DNA of 64,000 nt from Lentzea tibetensis (GCF_007845675.1 NZ_VOBR01000001.1:1-64000); one strand, 5' to 3'. Shown: positions 33,530-42,262, counted from the stretch's first letter. Program-made: numbers and translations. Notes: generated by a model from the letters alone, not told the origin.

Positions 33530-35546
33530 ATGGCAAGGGGTGACAGATCCTGGCGACACGGGGCCGTGTTGTGGGCCGGGATGCTGGCACTGACCACAGC
33601 GCTCGCGGTGATCGCGCTCGCGCTACGGAGCACGAGCGGCTTGCGAACTGCGGCGAATGTCGCTCAACTCGTATCGGTGGCGCTGGTGATCCCGACGCTG
33701 GCGGTGCCGTTGTGGCTGTGGTCCCGCCGATCTACCTCCCTTGCAGCAGCGACCACGCAAGATGTGGCGAAGGTCAACGACGTGCTGGCCGGGATAGTTG
33801 ACCAGCAATGGCGTACGGAGGCGGTTGTTAGGTCGCTGGATGATCCTGACCCGATCCCGGTGCAATGGCGGCTGACCCGGCGGGAGGTGGTGGACCACCC
33901 CGCCAACCTCACCCCCGCCTCGCTGCTGACCGCCTCCAGCGGTGACATCGCCACCCTGGCCAGCCAGTTCCGCACGATGCGTCGTCCCCGCCTGGTCATC
34001 CTGGGCGGACCTGGCACCGGAAAGACCACTCTGGCCGTGCAGTTGCTGCTCGAATTGCTGGCTACCCGCCACGGAGAGCGGGATGAGCCGGTCCCGGTGC
34101 TACTTTCGGTGGCTGGCCGGGATACTGGCGCCTTCCCTCTTCTGCATGACTGGCTGACCGTCCGGCTGGCCCAGGACTACCCAGCACTGCGCGCCACAGG
34201 TCTAGGCTCCGAGGCGCTTGCTGTCCTGGCGACTCGCGGACAGATCCTGCCTGTGCTGGACGGTCTGGACGAACCCCCTTCCCGCACAGGCCGCGGTCAT
34301 CAGTGCGCTCAACCGGTCCGTGAGCGGTGCGGACCAGTTCATCGTGACCAGCCGCACCGCTGACTTCTGTCGTGCCGTCGATTAGCAGGAGACGTGCTTA
34401 CCTCGGCCGTGGTCATCGAGCCCGAGCCGCTGAACCCCATAGCGGCCGCCGGCTACCTGGACCGCTGTCTGCCTCCCCGTTCGAGGCCAGCGTGGGAGCA
34501 AATCCTCACCCACCTGCGCACTGCACCGGCACTCCCAGGCGGCCCCGGCGCCGCGCTGGCAGAGGTCGCCGCCACCCCGCTCGGGTTGTGGCTACTACGC
34601 GCCGTCTACATCACCCCGGCCGCAGACCCGGCAGCCCTGCGCGACCCCGATAGGTTCGCCAACGCGGCTCACTACGTGCCCACCTGTTCGACCAGCTCAT
34701 TGGAGCCCTCGTCGACACCCGGCCGCCTAGCAATGACCCCGCCGCCCCGTTCCGGCCTTACGGCCACCATGATTCCGCCCAGGTACGGCGGATTGGCTTT
34801 CTTGCGCACCACCTGACCCACCTGCCCTCCAACGACGCGGTCGGGTTCGCGGCACGGTCTTGGTCACAGGAGTCGCCGGGCTTTGCTGATCTCCGCGTAC
34901 GAGGGCGACTGCCTGGACTGGCCCGTGGGTTGGTGCGGGCGAGCGCCCGCGCGCTCGCCGCCTCGCTCGTGGTCGGGCTAGCGATGGCGCTCGCGGTCGG
35001 GTTCACAGTCGGGCCCGCACTCCGGGCTCGCGGCCGGACTTGCAGCCGGACATGCGGTCGGGCTGGCGTATGAATTCGCGTCAGCGTTCACGGCGTGGGC
35101 TGAGACCCCGACTCCGAAAGGACAGGCCAATACACCGCTGACCAGCTGGCGAGCCGACCGCACCCTCAACCTGACGCGGGTCGCCACGATCGGGCTGACG
35201 GGCGGACTCATGGCCGGACTTGCGACCGGGCTCACGGCCGGACTCCCCCGACAACTTCGCGTTCGGCATTGCAGTCGGGATCACCAGTGCGCTTGCGGTA
35301 GGGATCACGTTTGGGCTTGCGGCTGGAGAACACCACGCTTGGATGGCGTACCTGATTGCCACCCATCAGTTGGCACGGGCTGGTTCGCCACCACGCGCGT
35401 TGATGTCGTTCTTGGACGACGCCCATCGCCTTGGTCTGCTTCGCGCTGTCGGCCCGATCTACCAGTTCCGACACGCCGAACTCCAAGACAACCTCGCTGC
35501 CAGCTACCACCCACTTGGACAGACGCTCAAGACCCGCGCTGCTTGA
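33530..35546 (+). pseudogene. NACHT NTPase with glycine-zipper membrane repeats, multiply frameshifted
   Basis: ATG 33530 starts a protein with two membrane helices (AVLWAGMLALTTALAVIAL, VAQLVSVALVIPTLAVPLW) and then a NACHT NTPase: LVILGGPGTGKTTLAVQLL (Walker A), GQILPVLDGLDE (Walker B) and QFIVTSRTADF. Frame changes are needed near 34,280, 34,380, 34,670, 35,025 and 35,250. Reading across them gives VVIEPEPLNPIAAAGYLD, HLFDQLIGALVDTRPPS and FLAHHLTHLPSNDAVGFA, then Gly/Ala/Val-rich helices (GLAMALAVGFTVG, GLMAGLATGLTAGL, GIAVGITSALAVGITFGL) and the closing YQFRHAELQDNLAAS. All parts of a NACHT-TM protein are present in order, so only small indels have killed it. Such proteins are candidate phage-defence or signalling NTPases. 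Confidence 0.88.
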
Positions 35547-35910
35547 GCAGATGTTCAAGCAGCGCTCAGAGAAGCAGAAATGCTCACTCACCTTGCTGCG
35601 GAAGCTACAGGTGACTTACGAGCTGGTCTGGCCGCACGACCTGGGTGGCAGCGTCCGCGGCGCCCAGCCGTCGATCGCCGTTGACTTGACGATGTTCTAC
35701 ACCTGGATCCACCAGTACACCGGATAACTGGACAGACATCGCACGGACCGGCCGGCGGCTCCAGTGGGTGCTTCCAACCTGAAGATCATCGCGGACGAGG
35801 CTGTCCGTTCGCGATGAGACCTTCGTGGTGCTGTCCGTCCTGGTGCCAACCAGAAACCCATCGACACCAAGGGTTCCTTTCTGGATCGGACCAGCACCAG
35901 CGAGACGAGC
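35547..35910. other. No gene recognised
   Basis: A plus-strand frame continues (EQMFKQRSEKQKCSL, TYELVWPHDLGGSV) but has no start, no family and a changing composition. It may be part of the material that joined the NACHT relic to the next one. Confidence 0.3.
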
Positions 35911-35945
35911 AACGGGCCGCGCATAGTCCAGGTGCGCGGCCCGTT
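35911..35945. terminator. Strong hairpin, probable terminator
   Basis: Perfect 12-base inverted repeat with arms AACGGGCCGCGC and GCGCGGCCCGTT around an 11-base loop. No T-run follows on either strand. It lies between the NACHT relic and the DXS relic and could end transcription in either direction. Confidence 0.55.
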
Positions 35946-35995
35946 CATTGTCTGTCAGTGCTCGTCGCGTCAATGCTCGACGACGCGGTCGGCGC

Positions 35996-36022
35996 GTGGA
36001 CGCCGTGGACGCCGTGGACGCC
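35996..36022 (+). repeat. Three tandem 9-base repeats
   Basis: GTGGACGCC occurs three times without gap and a fourth partial copy (GTGG) follows. In the frame of the DXS relic it reads as a repeated Val-Asp-Ala, so it is a slippage expansion inside a former coding sequence. Confidence 0.6.
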
Positions 36023-36227
36023 GTGGCGAGACTGTTGCGCGACAACGGAATCACCACTCCATCGCGGGACTTCGGCGTGCCGCACGAGTTCGTGCCCCAC
36101 AGTTCGCGCAACGAGGTGCTCTCCAGCTGCGGCACTCGTCGCGAAGGTCCGCGACGCCCTCACCGACGTCGCGCGCGAACCACTACCAACCCACAACACA
36201 CATCGCGTGGGGCTAGCGTCCGACTGA
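36023..36227 (+). pseudogene. C-terminal relic of 1-deoxy-D-xylulose-5-phosphate synthase
   Basis: The plus strand reads LLRDNGITTPSRDFGVP and HEFVPHSSRNEVLSSCG. After a frameshift near 36,133 it continues ALVAKVRDALTDVARE. DXS enzymes end with the pattern RDxGVPxxFxxHxSRxEVLxxxGLTxxxVAxxV, which this follows closely. Only the last 60 residues of the 630-residue enzyme are left; no thiamine-diphosphate site exists. A complete dxs must lie elsewhere in the genome, so this is a dead second copy or the edge of a deleted segment. The stretch 36,228-36,435 holds nothing else I recognise. Confidence 0.7.
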
Positions 36228-36435
36228 CCGACCGCGGAGCGGCGTGAGCTGCTGGTGGAGCTCAACTCCTCCTGCTTGGCATGCCCTCGGCCCTGGTGGC
36301 TTTGGCGAGGAATTGCGGCTGCAGCCCGAATGGCGTCCGGTAGCCGTCCACCGAGGAACGTGCTGCAGAACCGTTGCGAACAGGGACGTCGGCATCGAGG
36401 GCGGACGGTCACAGCGACCGTCCACCCTGTCGAGT

Positions 36436-36920
36436 TCAGCAGGAGGCGACCAGGTAGTCGGCCCTGTCATTGGCCCATGGCGGCACATCTGCGCTCTTGC
36501 TGTACGGCGGCATTGTCCACAGGTTGGGGTCAGGATCTCTGCCGAAGGTGCCGACACGCACGCTTGCCCTGGTTCGGTTGTCCCATGACGAGGTCTTGTC
36601 CCCGAAGTTCCAAGGGTTCACGAGATCGTTGAGGTAGCCGTCGCGCCGACCGTTCCGCCGGCCACTCCGAAGGTCATGACCACCCTGCCGCCCCACCAGG
36701 CGATCTCGTTGAGACCAACTCGCGTCCCGCCGGGCACCCTTCGCAGTTCGGCTTCGACCCGTGCGTCCAGTGCGCTGGATTCCGCCGCCGTCAGGCCGGC
36801 GGGGTGGTTGGATTCGGCCGCAGCGGGACTCGCCAACGCCGCCGATCCCAGAACCAGTACGGCGACCACGGCAGCCAGCCCGTTCAGCAATGTCGCGCTA
36901 CTTCGCATCGGCATGAACAC
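36436..36920 (-). pseudogene. Broken secreted I36-type inhibitor-like protein
   Basis: From ATG 36920 the frame gives a signal peptide (LNGLAAVVAVLVLGSAALA, cleavage at AAA), then AESSALDARVEAELRRVPGG and NEIAWWGGRVVMTFGVAGG. After a frameshift near 36,650 the next frame gives YLNDLVNPWNFGDKTSSWDN, VRVGTFGRDPDPNLWTMPP and NDRADYLVASC. The ends match the layout of the actinobacterial peptidase-inhibitor I36 (beta/gamma-crystallin-like) exoproteins. The middle of about 35 residues, where the conserved CPxGYxCFY cluster should be, is missing. The gene is divergent from the fourth SARP at 37,105. Confidence 0.7.
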
Positions 36921-37025
36921 CCTCCCGTCTCACATCTCGATCTAGCTGCAAGATGCGACGGCCTGCCCCGGTCACCCCATGGCCCCTGGCATGAGCCGCC
37001 GCGGTTACGAGGGTTGGCGGTCGGT

Positions 37026-37076
37026 GTCGAACGAGTGCATCGTGTTCGTGGAATCGCCTGCCCAGAAGCGCTATGA
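37026..37076 (+). promoter_or_regulatory. Conserved element upstream of SARP gene 4
   Basis: Counterpart of 24,561-24,612, with GTCGAACGAGTGCATCG, TTCGTGGAATCGCCTGCC and GCGCTATGA at equal spacing. It lies in the 184 bases between the divergent exoprotein relic and the SARP start and is the best candidate for a common control site. Confidence 0.5.
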
Positions 37077-37104
37077 AGTGGAGAGTGCTGCGTGAGGGGG
37101 TGTG

Positions 37105-39927
37105 ATGGCGGTGGAGCTTCGAGTGTTGGGGGATGTCGAGGCCCGGATCGAGAGCCGGCGGATCGAGGTGGGGCACGCGCGCCAGCGCTGTGTCCTCGCG
37201 GTGCTGGTGGTGGAGGCCAACCGAGTCGTCACGGTGGATCAGCTGCTGGACCGCGTGTGGTCACAGGACCTGCCTCATCGGGGGCGGCAGGTGCTTCGCA
37301 CCTACCTGTCCCGGCTACGTCTGCTGCTCGCGCCGGGAGGTATCGGCATCGAACGGCGCCCCAACGGCTACCTGCTGCGCGCCGATCCGGACATCGTGGA
37401 CATGCACCAATTCCACCGTCTGGTCGCCCAAGCCCGTGCGACGGACGATGAGCACGCCCTCGGACTGTTCGAACAGGCTTCGGCACTGTGGCGCGGTGAG
37501 CCGTTCGCCGGCCTGGACACCCCCTGGCTGGCCAGCGTGCGCGCCGGGCTGGAGAGGGAACGGGTTGCCTCGCAGCTCGACCACATCGACGTGGCGTTGC
37601 GCTGCGGCCAGCACACCCGACTGTTCCCTGCACTGTCCACATTGGCTGATCAGAACCCGTTGGACGAGCGGGTCGCCGGACAGCTGATGCTGGCGCTGTA
37701 CCGCATCGGCCGCCGAGCCGACGCCCTGGCGCACTACCAGCGCACCCGACAGCACCTGGTCGAGGAACTGGGTACCGATCCCGCTCCGGAGCTGCAACAG
37801 CTGCACCAGCGCATCCTCACCGCCGAGCTCAGCTTGATGCCCGTGGCAACCACCCGAGTCTCAGCTGGCGCTGGTTCCGCGGTGGTGCCACGCCAGCTAC
37901 CTGCGGCGCCCTCGGTGTTCACCGGCCGCGAAGGCCACCTGGCCATGCTGACGTCGATCCTGGACTACAACGGCACCGTGATGATCTCCGCGATCGGTGG
38001 CGCCGGCGGAATCGGCAAGACCTGGCTGGCGCTGACCTGGGCCCACCGTCACCTCGACCAGTTCCCGGACGGCCAGTTGTTCGTGGACCTGCGCGGGTTC
38101 AGCCCGGACAGCGAACCGATGGCACCGGCGGCCGCCGTGCGGGGATTCCTCGACGCACTGGGCGTGGAACCCGGCCGCGTCCCGGTCGACCCGCAGGCGC
38201 AAACCGGGCTGTTGCGCAGCCTGGTCGCGCACAAGCGGATGCTCATCGTGCTGGACAACGCCGCCAATTCCGAACAGGTCGTGCCCCTGCTACCGGGCGG
38301 CGACTCCTGCACCGTGGTGGTGACCAGCCGCCGGACCCTCACCGATCTGATCACCCGGCACAACGCCCACCACCTGACCCTCGACACGCTCACCGACGAC
38401 GACGCCCGCGCCCTGCTGACCCGGCGGCTGGGGACGGCGCGGGTGGCGGCAGAACCGGAAGCGGTCGGGGAGCTCATCGGGTCATGCTGCGGGTTTCCCC
38501 TGGCGTTGGGCATCATCGCCGGCCGTGCTCACGCCCATCCGCGTGCGCCGTTGGCGGAGTTCGCCGCCGAACTGCGTGACGTGGGGGTGAGCGCGTTGGA
38601 GGACGACGACCCCGCCGCCGGTCTGCCCACCGCGCTCTCCTGGTCCTACCGGGCGCTGCCCGCCCAGCAACAAGTGGCGTTCGGGCTGCTGGGCATCGCA
38701 CCCGGCCCGGACATCGGGCTGCCCGCCGCCTCGAGCCTCACCGGCCTGCCCCCGGCACAGACCGGGAAAGTGCTACGTGGGTTGGAGGAGGCCTCGCTGC
38801 TGGCGCGGGACCCGTGCGGCCGGTACTCGATGCACGACCTGATCCGCCACTACGCCTCCGACACCGCCCACAAGTGGTTGCCCGACCACGTACGAGGGGC
38901 GGCGCTGCGGCGCGTAGTCGACTTCTACCTGCACACCGCCCGCACCGCCGACCGACACCTGAACCCAAACCGCCCCGCCCCGCGGTTCGACTTGCCCGGA
39001 CCCGACTGCCACCCCCATCCGCTACCTGATGACACGGCGGCCCTGGCCTGGTTCGACGCCGAACACTCGTGTCTGCTGGCCACCCAGCACACCGCCACCA
39101 TCCACGAGTGGCACCAGGCCGTATGGCAACTAGCCTGGACCCTGGGCGTCTTCCATACCCGCCGAGGACACCGCCGCGACCGGCTTGCCGTCTGGCAGGC
39201 CGGGCTGGCCGCCGCCGAGCGTCTGCACGACCCCAATACCCACATCCTGGCCAGCCGGTTCCTCGGCAACGCCTACGCCGAGCTGGGACGACGCGAGGAG
39301 GCGATCAGCCACCTGCGCCGGGCCCTCGCCCTGGCAAGACAACACCACAATCACACCGACCAGGCGGACATCCACCGGATGCTCGCGCAGGCATGGGGGC
39401 AGTGGGGGGACGACCGGCAAGCACTGGAGCACACCGCCCACGCCCTGAGCATTTACCGCACACTCGGCAACCCCGTGTGGGAAGCCTGGACTCTCAACGA
39501 GATGGGTTGGTACGCCGCGCGGCTCGGCGACCACGACCAGGCCCGCGGCCACTGCGAGGCGGCGCTCACCCTGTTCCGCCGCCATCCTGACCCCACCGGT
39601 GAGGCGGCCACCTGGGACAGTCTGGGCTACATCGCCTACCACGCCGCCCACCACGAGACCGCCATCGACCACTATCAGCGGGCCGTCTCCCTGTACCGCG
39701 ACCTCGGCCACACCTACGAAGTCGCCAAGACTCTCGACGGTCTGGGGCACCCGCACGCCGCCCTCGGCCAGCACGACCAAGCCCACGCGGTGTGGCGCGA
39801 GGCGCTGGAGCTGTACCGGAGTCAAGGACGCGACGAGAACGCCGCACGGCTGCAGCGGCAACTGGACGACCTCGAAGTGCATGACGACGGCGACCAACCA
39901 CACCCGTCCGCCGAATCAGCCAAGTAG
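37105..39927 (+). CDS. AfsR/SARP-family regulator with NB-ARC and TPR domains
   Basis: A 940-residue intact paralogue of the regulator at 14,366; ATG 37105 follows GAGGGGGTGTG. It has the winged helix (RQRCVLAVLVVEANRV, LRTYLSRLRLLLAPGG), BTAD, then the STAND ATPase: VFTGREGHLAMLTSIL, Walker A GGAGGIGKTWLALTWA near residue 298, Walker B RMLIVLDNAANSEQ near 382, VVVTSRRTLTDLI, CGFPLALGIIAGRA, MHDLIRHYASDTAHK near 575. TPRs fill the rest (ALSIYRTLGNPVWEAWTL, LGHPHAALGQHDQAHAVW). It is the only one of the two closely related 3/4 copies that is still full length. Expected role: ATP-dependent activator whose TPR region senses a ligand or partner. Confidence 0.92.
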   Translation: MAVELRVLGDVEARIESRRIEVGHARQRCVLAVLVVEANRVVTVDQLLDRVWSQDLPHRGRQVLRTYLSRLRLLLAPGGIGIERRPNGYLLRADPDIVDMHQFHRLVAQARATDDEHALGLFEQASALWRGEPFAGLDTPWLASVRAGLERERVASQLDHIDVALRCGQHTRLFPALSTLADQNPLDERVAGQLMLALYRIGRRADALAHYQRTRQHLVEELGTDPAPELQQLHQRILTAELSLMPVATTRVSAGAGSAVVPRQLPAAPSVFTGREGHLAMLTSILDYNGTVMISAIGGAGGIGKTWLALTWAHRHLDQFPDGQLFVDLRGFSPDSEPMAPAAAVRGFLDALGVEPGRVPVDPQAQTGLLRSLVAHKRMLIVLDNAANSEQVVPLLPGGDSCTVVVTSRRTLTDLITRHNAHHLTLDTLTDDDARALLTRRLGTARVAAEPEAVGELIGSCCGFPLALGIIAGRAHAHPRAPLAEFAAELRDVGVSALEDDDPAAGLPTALSWSYRALPAQQQVAFGLLGIAPGPDIGLPAASSLTGLPPAQTGKVLRGLEEASLLARDPCGRYSMHDLIRHYASDTAHKWLPDHVRGAALRRVVDFYLHTARTADRHLNPNRPAPRFDLPGPDCHPHPLPDDTAALAWFDAEHSCLLATQHTATIHEWHQAVWQLAWTLGVFHTRRGHRRDRLAVWQAGLAAAERLHDPNTHILASRFLGNAYAELGRREEAISHLRRALALARQHHNHTDQADIHRMLAQAWGQWGDDRQALEHTAHALSIYRTLGNPVWEAWTLNEMGWYAARLGDHDQARGHCEAALTLFRRHPDPTGEAATWDSLGYIAYHAAHHETAIDHYQRAVSLYRDLGHTYEVAKTLDGLGHPHAALGQHDQAHAVWREALELYRSQGRDENAARLQRQLDDLEVHDDGDQPHPSAESAK

Positions 39928-40422
39928 GTCCGGACGAACGTGCCCGCCAACTGTCCGGACCTGCATTGCGAACCGGTGCGCGGCGACGAGCATCGACAGT
40001 CCCCTGAGGCCGGGAACGCACAGCGACAGGTGGCGCTTGGTCGTTCAGCGGTTATGCAGCCACCAGGCGGGGAAACCTACAGGTCAGCTATCCACCGCTG
40101 ACGCAAGGGATGAAGAGTCATCGTGACCGCGCACACCGTCCTCATCGGGTACGGCGCCGCCGGGCGCGCCACCCTCAGTGCGCTGACCACCGAAGTCCGG
40201 GTCCTGGGGTGCCCACGCAGGATCTTCCCGAAGCCGCCTTCGGGATCGAGTCGACGAACTCGACGGACCGCACCTTCTCGTACGGCGCGACTTCGAGGAG
40301 TGCACTTAGGCGCTTCCCGCCCTGTTCGCCAGAGCAAGCGGGTGGTAAATCGGTGGTATCTGAATGACCTGACGAGTGGTACCTTGGGTCGCAGTTGAGC
40401 GTCACGCAGGTGAGGAGCCCCG
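39928..40422. other. Intergenic; SARP 3' flank and promoter of the antitoxin
   Basis: The first 40 bases share GCCCGCCAACTGTCC with the flank of the SARP at 17.2 kb. A frame near 40,123 starts TAHTVLIGYGAAGRATLSAL, like a TrkA-N nucleotide-binding start, but ends in random sequence within 30 codons. The last 100 bases must hold the promoter of the antitoxin gene, whose Shine-Dalgarno GGTGAGGAG is clear. Confidence 0.35.
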
Positions 40423-40809
40423 ATGTCGTCCACCCGCTTGCTCTGGTCCGAGGCTCACAGCGTCACCATCCGGCTCAACGTGCACGAGATCGTCAGGCAG
40501 CTCAACGCTCACCTCGGCGCCACGCTGGTGGCGACCCTGGCCGGTGTGAGCGACCGGAAGCTGCCGTATCGCTGGGCCAAACCCGATGGTCCGGTACCGG
40601 GCGACTCGGCACTGCAACGGCTGCAGACGGCGCACCGGATCTGGCACGTGCTCAGCAAGAACGAGCCCGACCAGGTCGTACGCGCGTGGTTCATTGGCGC
40701 GAATCCGCTGCTCGACGAGACGCCGCCGGTGATGGCGTTGCGCGAGGGAGATCTCCGGGGCACGACCAAGGCCGCCGAGTCGTTCATCGACGGGACCTGG
40801 CACGGGTGA
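40423..40809 (+). CDS. Xre/MbcA/ParS-type antitoxin
   Basis: A 128-residue protein from ATG 40423, behind GGTGAGGAGC. The N-terminal half (IRLNVHEIVRQLNAHLGA, TLVATLAGVSDRKLPYRW) is the helix-turn-helix-like part. The C-terminal half (LQRLQTAHRIWHVLSKN, VVRAWFIGANPLLDETPP, MALREGD) is the toxin-binding domain, in which GANPLL-x-x-xPxxxLREGD is the hallmark of MbcA/ParS-like antitoxins that pair with RES toxins. A RES-domain gene ends four bases downstream on the opposite strand. In the usual case both genes are in one operon with the antitoxin first, so this tail-to-tail layout is unusual. Confidence 0.85.
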   Translation: MSSTRLLWSEAHSVTIRLNVHEIVRQLNAHLGATLVATLAGVSDRKLPYRWAKPDGPVPGDSALQRLQTAHRIWHVLSKNEPDQVVRAWFIGANPLLDETPPVMALREGDLRGTTKAAESFIDGTWHG

Positions 40810-40813
40810 GGAG

Positions 40814-41611
40814 TCACCACACCTTGAGGCCGAGCTGGCTGGCGGCCCACATCAGCTGACGGTCGGCCGGGTCGACCGGAAGAGTCCTCCCGCGCCGCAC
40901 GTGACGCCGGACCGCCTGCTCGACGTCTTCGCCGTGCCGAACGGGCGCCCACAGCGCCCAACAGCTCAGGTTCACACCGTGCTTGGAAACGTATCGAACT
41001 CCGCGTGGCCGGGATCCGTTCGTCAACGTGCACGTCGACAGCCAGGCCGCGGCGGCGCACGTCAACTGCCGATCACCGCCCAGCAGGTCCGACAGGTCGA
41101 TCCGGTTCGAGTGATACCGCGCGGGCGACCACTCGCGAACAGAGCGCCTGAGCACACCGAGGTTCTCCGCCTCGGCGAGGTCCACGAAGTATTCGTCGCC
41201 GCACAGGAACACCTCCGCCAACTGCCGAATTTCACGCCATTCAGCAGGTATCCGCCCCGGTGACATGTGGAACAGGGTGTTCCAGTCGGCTGCCACCGGA
41301 TCGTCGTTCTCGTCGACGTCTGGGAAGATCTCGTGCAACGGCAACGCGCTGGTGCGCAACTCCGCGTATGCCAGTGATTCGACGTAGGCACCGCGCTGTT
41401 CGGACGCGCCGTACAGGGTGGCATGCTCCGCGATGTCGAATCTTCCCCACGACTTGCCCACGTCCCCGCATCTGCGCGGTGGATTCAGTGGTGATCCATA
41501 CTTCCTGTTGTACACCCTCCACAGAGAGGTCTTACCAGCCGGAACGACGACGAGACCGGTGTCGGGGCAACGCCGTCGACCACCTGGCAGGCCGGTGAGA
41601 TCTTCGTGCAA
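40814..41611 (-). CDS. RES-domain protein, probable NAD+-degrading toxin
   Basis: A 265-residue protein with a TTG start at 41611 and a strong GGAGG seven bases before it. The RES fold is visible: TSLWRVYNRKYGSPLNPP (first Arg), SWGRFDIAEHATLYGASEQ, the conserved Glu in AYVESLAYAEL, the SPGRIPAEWRE loop and NRIDLSDLLGGDRQLTCA. RES toxins such as MbcT degrade NAD+ by phosphorolysis or hydrolysis and are held inactive by Xre/MbcA antitoxins. The antitoxin-like gene sits convergent at the 3' end. The protein is about 60-80 residues longer than MbcT; the extra part is at the C-terminus (VKHG-like VSKHGVNLSCWALWAPV, DRQLMWAASQLGL). Confidence 0.85.
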   Translation of the reverse strand: MHEDLTGLPGGRRRCPDTGLVVVPAGKTSLWRVYNRKYGSPLNPPRRCGDVGKSWGRFDIAEHATLYGASEQRGAYVESLAYAELRTSALPLHEIFPDVDENDDPVAADWNTLFHMSPGRIPAEWREIRQLAEVFLCGDEYFVDLAEAENLGVLRRSVREWSPARYHSNRIDLSDLLGGDRQLTCAAAAWLSTCTLTNGSRPRGVRYVSKHGVNLSCWALWAPVRHGEDVEQAVRRHVRRGRTLPVDPADRQLMWAASQLGLKVW

Positions 41612-41850
41612 GGGGCTACCTCCACGTTCTCGCGACTGTGTTCCACCTTGGAGAACGTACGCAGGCGTGTATCCGTTTCAATCCACGTTTACCTGTTCAG
41701 CGAAGCCGGCAACAAATCGATAAACAGTCGATCTATCGTGGAATACCACACTTCTTCACGGCGTGGCCAGGATTTGGCCACTCGGTATTTTCGGGACGAA
41801 GTGCTGCTCGAAGCTGTTGACCAGGACTGCCCGCCACCGCAGAGTGACGC
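41612..41850. other. Promoter region of the RES gene; no gene recognised
   Basis: The stretch is AT-richer than its surroundings between 41,690 and 41,770. It holds the upstream region of the RES gene and otherwise only short shadow frames. Confidence 0.35.
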
Positions 41851-42110
41851 CATGAACCGGGCCCTCACCGTGCTCACCGGTGGCGCGTTCCTGACGTAGC
41901 TGATCGGCGTGCTTGGCTCGGGCAAGTCGCCGGCCTCGCTGCCGTTCGGCGTGGCGTTCACGCTGGTGGGCACGATCGGCTTCGCGTGGGTGCGTGACCG
42001 CGACCGGTTGCCGTGGTCCATCGGGTGTGTCGACGCGCACGCCCCACAGACGGTCGGAGGGGCATTGTGGTCGCCGTACGGTGAAAGAGTTCGACGACGG
42101 CCCGGCGCGC
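41851..42110 (+). pseudogene. N-terminal membrane part of a broken protein (sensor-kinase-like)
   Basis: From ATG 41851 the frame reads NRALTVLTGGAFLT, meets an in-frame TAG, then continues LIGVLGSGKSPASLPFG and VAFTLVGTIGFAWVRDRDR. These are two membrane helices of the sort that start actinobacterial sensor histidine kinases, where an SPA-x-x-FG-turn and a FAWVR exit are common. No kinase domain follows; after 42,110 the sequence degenerates. The family link is an inference from the helix pattern only. Confidence 0.35.
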
Positions 42111-42262
42111 TTCGAGAAGCTGCTCAGCGTGTTGTGACGCCGCATCGAGCGGAGACGGTGCTGCCTTCGTCGCGGGTGCTGACCCACGAGCTCGCGCAGC
42201 GTACTCATCGCCAACCATTGGTGTTGGAGCTACATGGCCTTGTACTTCAGGGGCTCTGCGGC

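Noticed and set aside
33530-35546. Explaining all frameshifts in the window as sequencing error
   Set aside because: Possible for single cases, but several genes are also cut by large deletions or chimeric joints, and long genes between them are perfectly open. Error alone cannot explain the pattern.
35996-36022. Tandem 9-base units as a possible CRISPR or regulatory array
   Set aside because: Units are contiguous without spacers and lie in a former reading frame; it is simple slippage. No CRISPR array exists in the window.
40123-40330. TrkA-N-like start (VLIGYGAAGRATLSAL)
   Set aside because: A Gly-rich nucleotide-binding-like motif appears, but the frame loses sense within 30 codons and no channel or RCK gene is beside it; too short to call.
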